From NCBI GenBank assembly GCA_002377985.1, contig DFQW01000014.1:1-5833 (forward strand): a stretch of DNA of 5,833 nucleotides, in the 5' to 3' direction. A model generated the notes under the pieces. The model had not been told where the DNA came from. It made no database searches and saw nothing but the letters and a program-made list of their open reading frames with translations. Position 1 is the stretch's first letter. Each line of letters begins with the position of its first letter. Below are positions 5,404 through 5,833 of the stretch, in pieces. This DNA is from Halieaceae bacterium UBA3479 (GTDB lineage Bacteria; Pseudomonadota; Gammaproteobacteria; Pseudomonadales; Halieaceae). The position numbers were made by a program, and so were the translations under genes.

Positions 5404-5833
5404 ATTAGCAACGATCTTGATCACCCACGATCAGGGGCAGTCGCTACGTTCCTGAAGAAGGCGAAAGCCATTCAGACAGTAGCGGCACGACAAGCGAGAC
5501 TTATCTTTGCGCTGGATGCCACCGCCAGTAGAGAGCCCACCTGGGAGCAGGCGCGCGCACTGCACGGTGAACTCTTTAATGCCGCATCGACACCTGCGCA
5601 CCTCGCGGTACAACTTTGCCATTATCAGGGTCTCGGGCACTTCCAGCACAGCCGCTGGTTGACGGAACCCGCTGCCCTACTGGATCAACTCAGCAGCGTT
5701 ACCTGCCTCGCCGGCGCAACCCAGATACATCGCGTGCTACAGCACGCCTTGCAATCAGGAACAAGTAACCACCCGATTCGCGCCCTTGTTTTTGTCGGCG
5801 ATGCCTGCGAGGAGTCCCCCGACGCGCTTTATG
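5404..5833 (+). CDS. VWA-like (MIDAS) domain protein, N-terminal part (3' end outside window)
   Basis: The frame is open from 5266 to the window edge and encodes at least 143 residues from 5404. After a short N-terminal region, RLIFALDATASREPTW (32-47) begins a von Willebrand factor A-type fold: DATAS (38-42) is the DxSxS-like metal site, Thr106 (AGATQIHRVL) the second and Asp133 (VFVGDACEE) the third MIDAS position. From memory, proteins with RLIFALDAT...PTWD..., a Q-x-G-E-M/L-F helix, GG/GATQI and VFVGD.EE occur in many proteobacteria, often near a J-domain protein; their function is not established. No ATG, GTG or TTG lies in frame between 5266 and the conserved domain. ATT at 5404 (giving xSNDLDHPRSG) is chosen as most Met-like, with AGG at 5391-5393 upstream; ATA 5389 and CTG 5452 are alternatives. 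The boundary is uncertain, the coding frame and family are not. Confidence 0.8.
   Translation, partial: MSNDLDHPRSGAVATFLKKAKAIQTVAARQARLIFALDATASREPTWEQARALHGELFNAASTPAHLAVQLCHYQGLGHFQHSRWLTEPAALLDQLSSVTCLAGATQIHRVLQHALQSGTSNHPIRALVFVGDACEESPDALY

Noticed and set aside
5431..5649. Minus-strand frame of 72 aa with several cysteines, superficially zinc-finger-like.
   Set aside because: It is antisense to the conserved VWA motif region; the plus-strand frame has clear MIDAS residues and explains the codon pattern.

Overview
The window looks like chromosomal DNA from a gammaproteobacterium, probably an aquatic or marine one. The evidence is E. coli-like RluA, RimO and MsrA proteins, dense gene packing, several GTG starts and moderately high GC. 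The genus cannot be named from the sequence; a Cellvibrionales/Halieaceae-type lineage is only a guess. No RNA gene, CRISPR array, insertion sequence or phage element was seen.

Positions 1-4327 (+ strand) form one tight gene string, probably one operon: the 3' end of a cyclophilin-type peptidyl-prolyl isomerase, pdxJ (vitamin B6 synthesis), rluA (pseudouridine synthase), a DUF2244 membrane protein, rimO (methylthiolation of ribosomal protein S12) and an RsmE-family 16S rRNA methyltransferase. Two junctions overlap or nearly touch (a 4-nt overlap and a 1-nt gap); the longest gap is 65 nt. RluA, RimO and RsmE each modify part of the translation apparatus. By family knowledge S12 and 16S U1498 lie in the small-subunit decoding region and RluA acts on the tRNA anticodon stem-loop as well as on 23S rRNA, so the operon has a translation-fidelity theme.

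The last gene of the string meets msrA (methionine sulfoxide reductase A, minus strand, 4319-4996) tail to tail with a 9-nt overlap and no intrinsic terminator. A divergent control region of about 174 nt (4997-5170) follows, with candidate promoters on both strands.

Positions 5171-5833 (+ strand) hold a small unrecognised protein (72 aa, very good ribosome binding site) ending in tandem stops, then the 5' part of a von Willebrand factor A-like (MIDAS) protein that runs off the window. This second gene has no ATG, GTG or TTG start in frame before its conserved domain; the best start is ATT at 5404, one base away from ATG. This end of the window is the least ordinary part. The rest is recognisable housekeeping with some sequence peculiarities, and I do not see a clear new defence, mobile or biosynthetic system.
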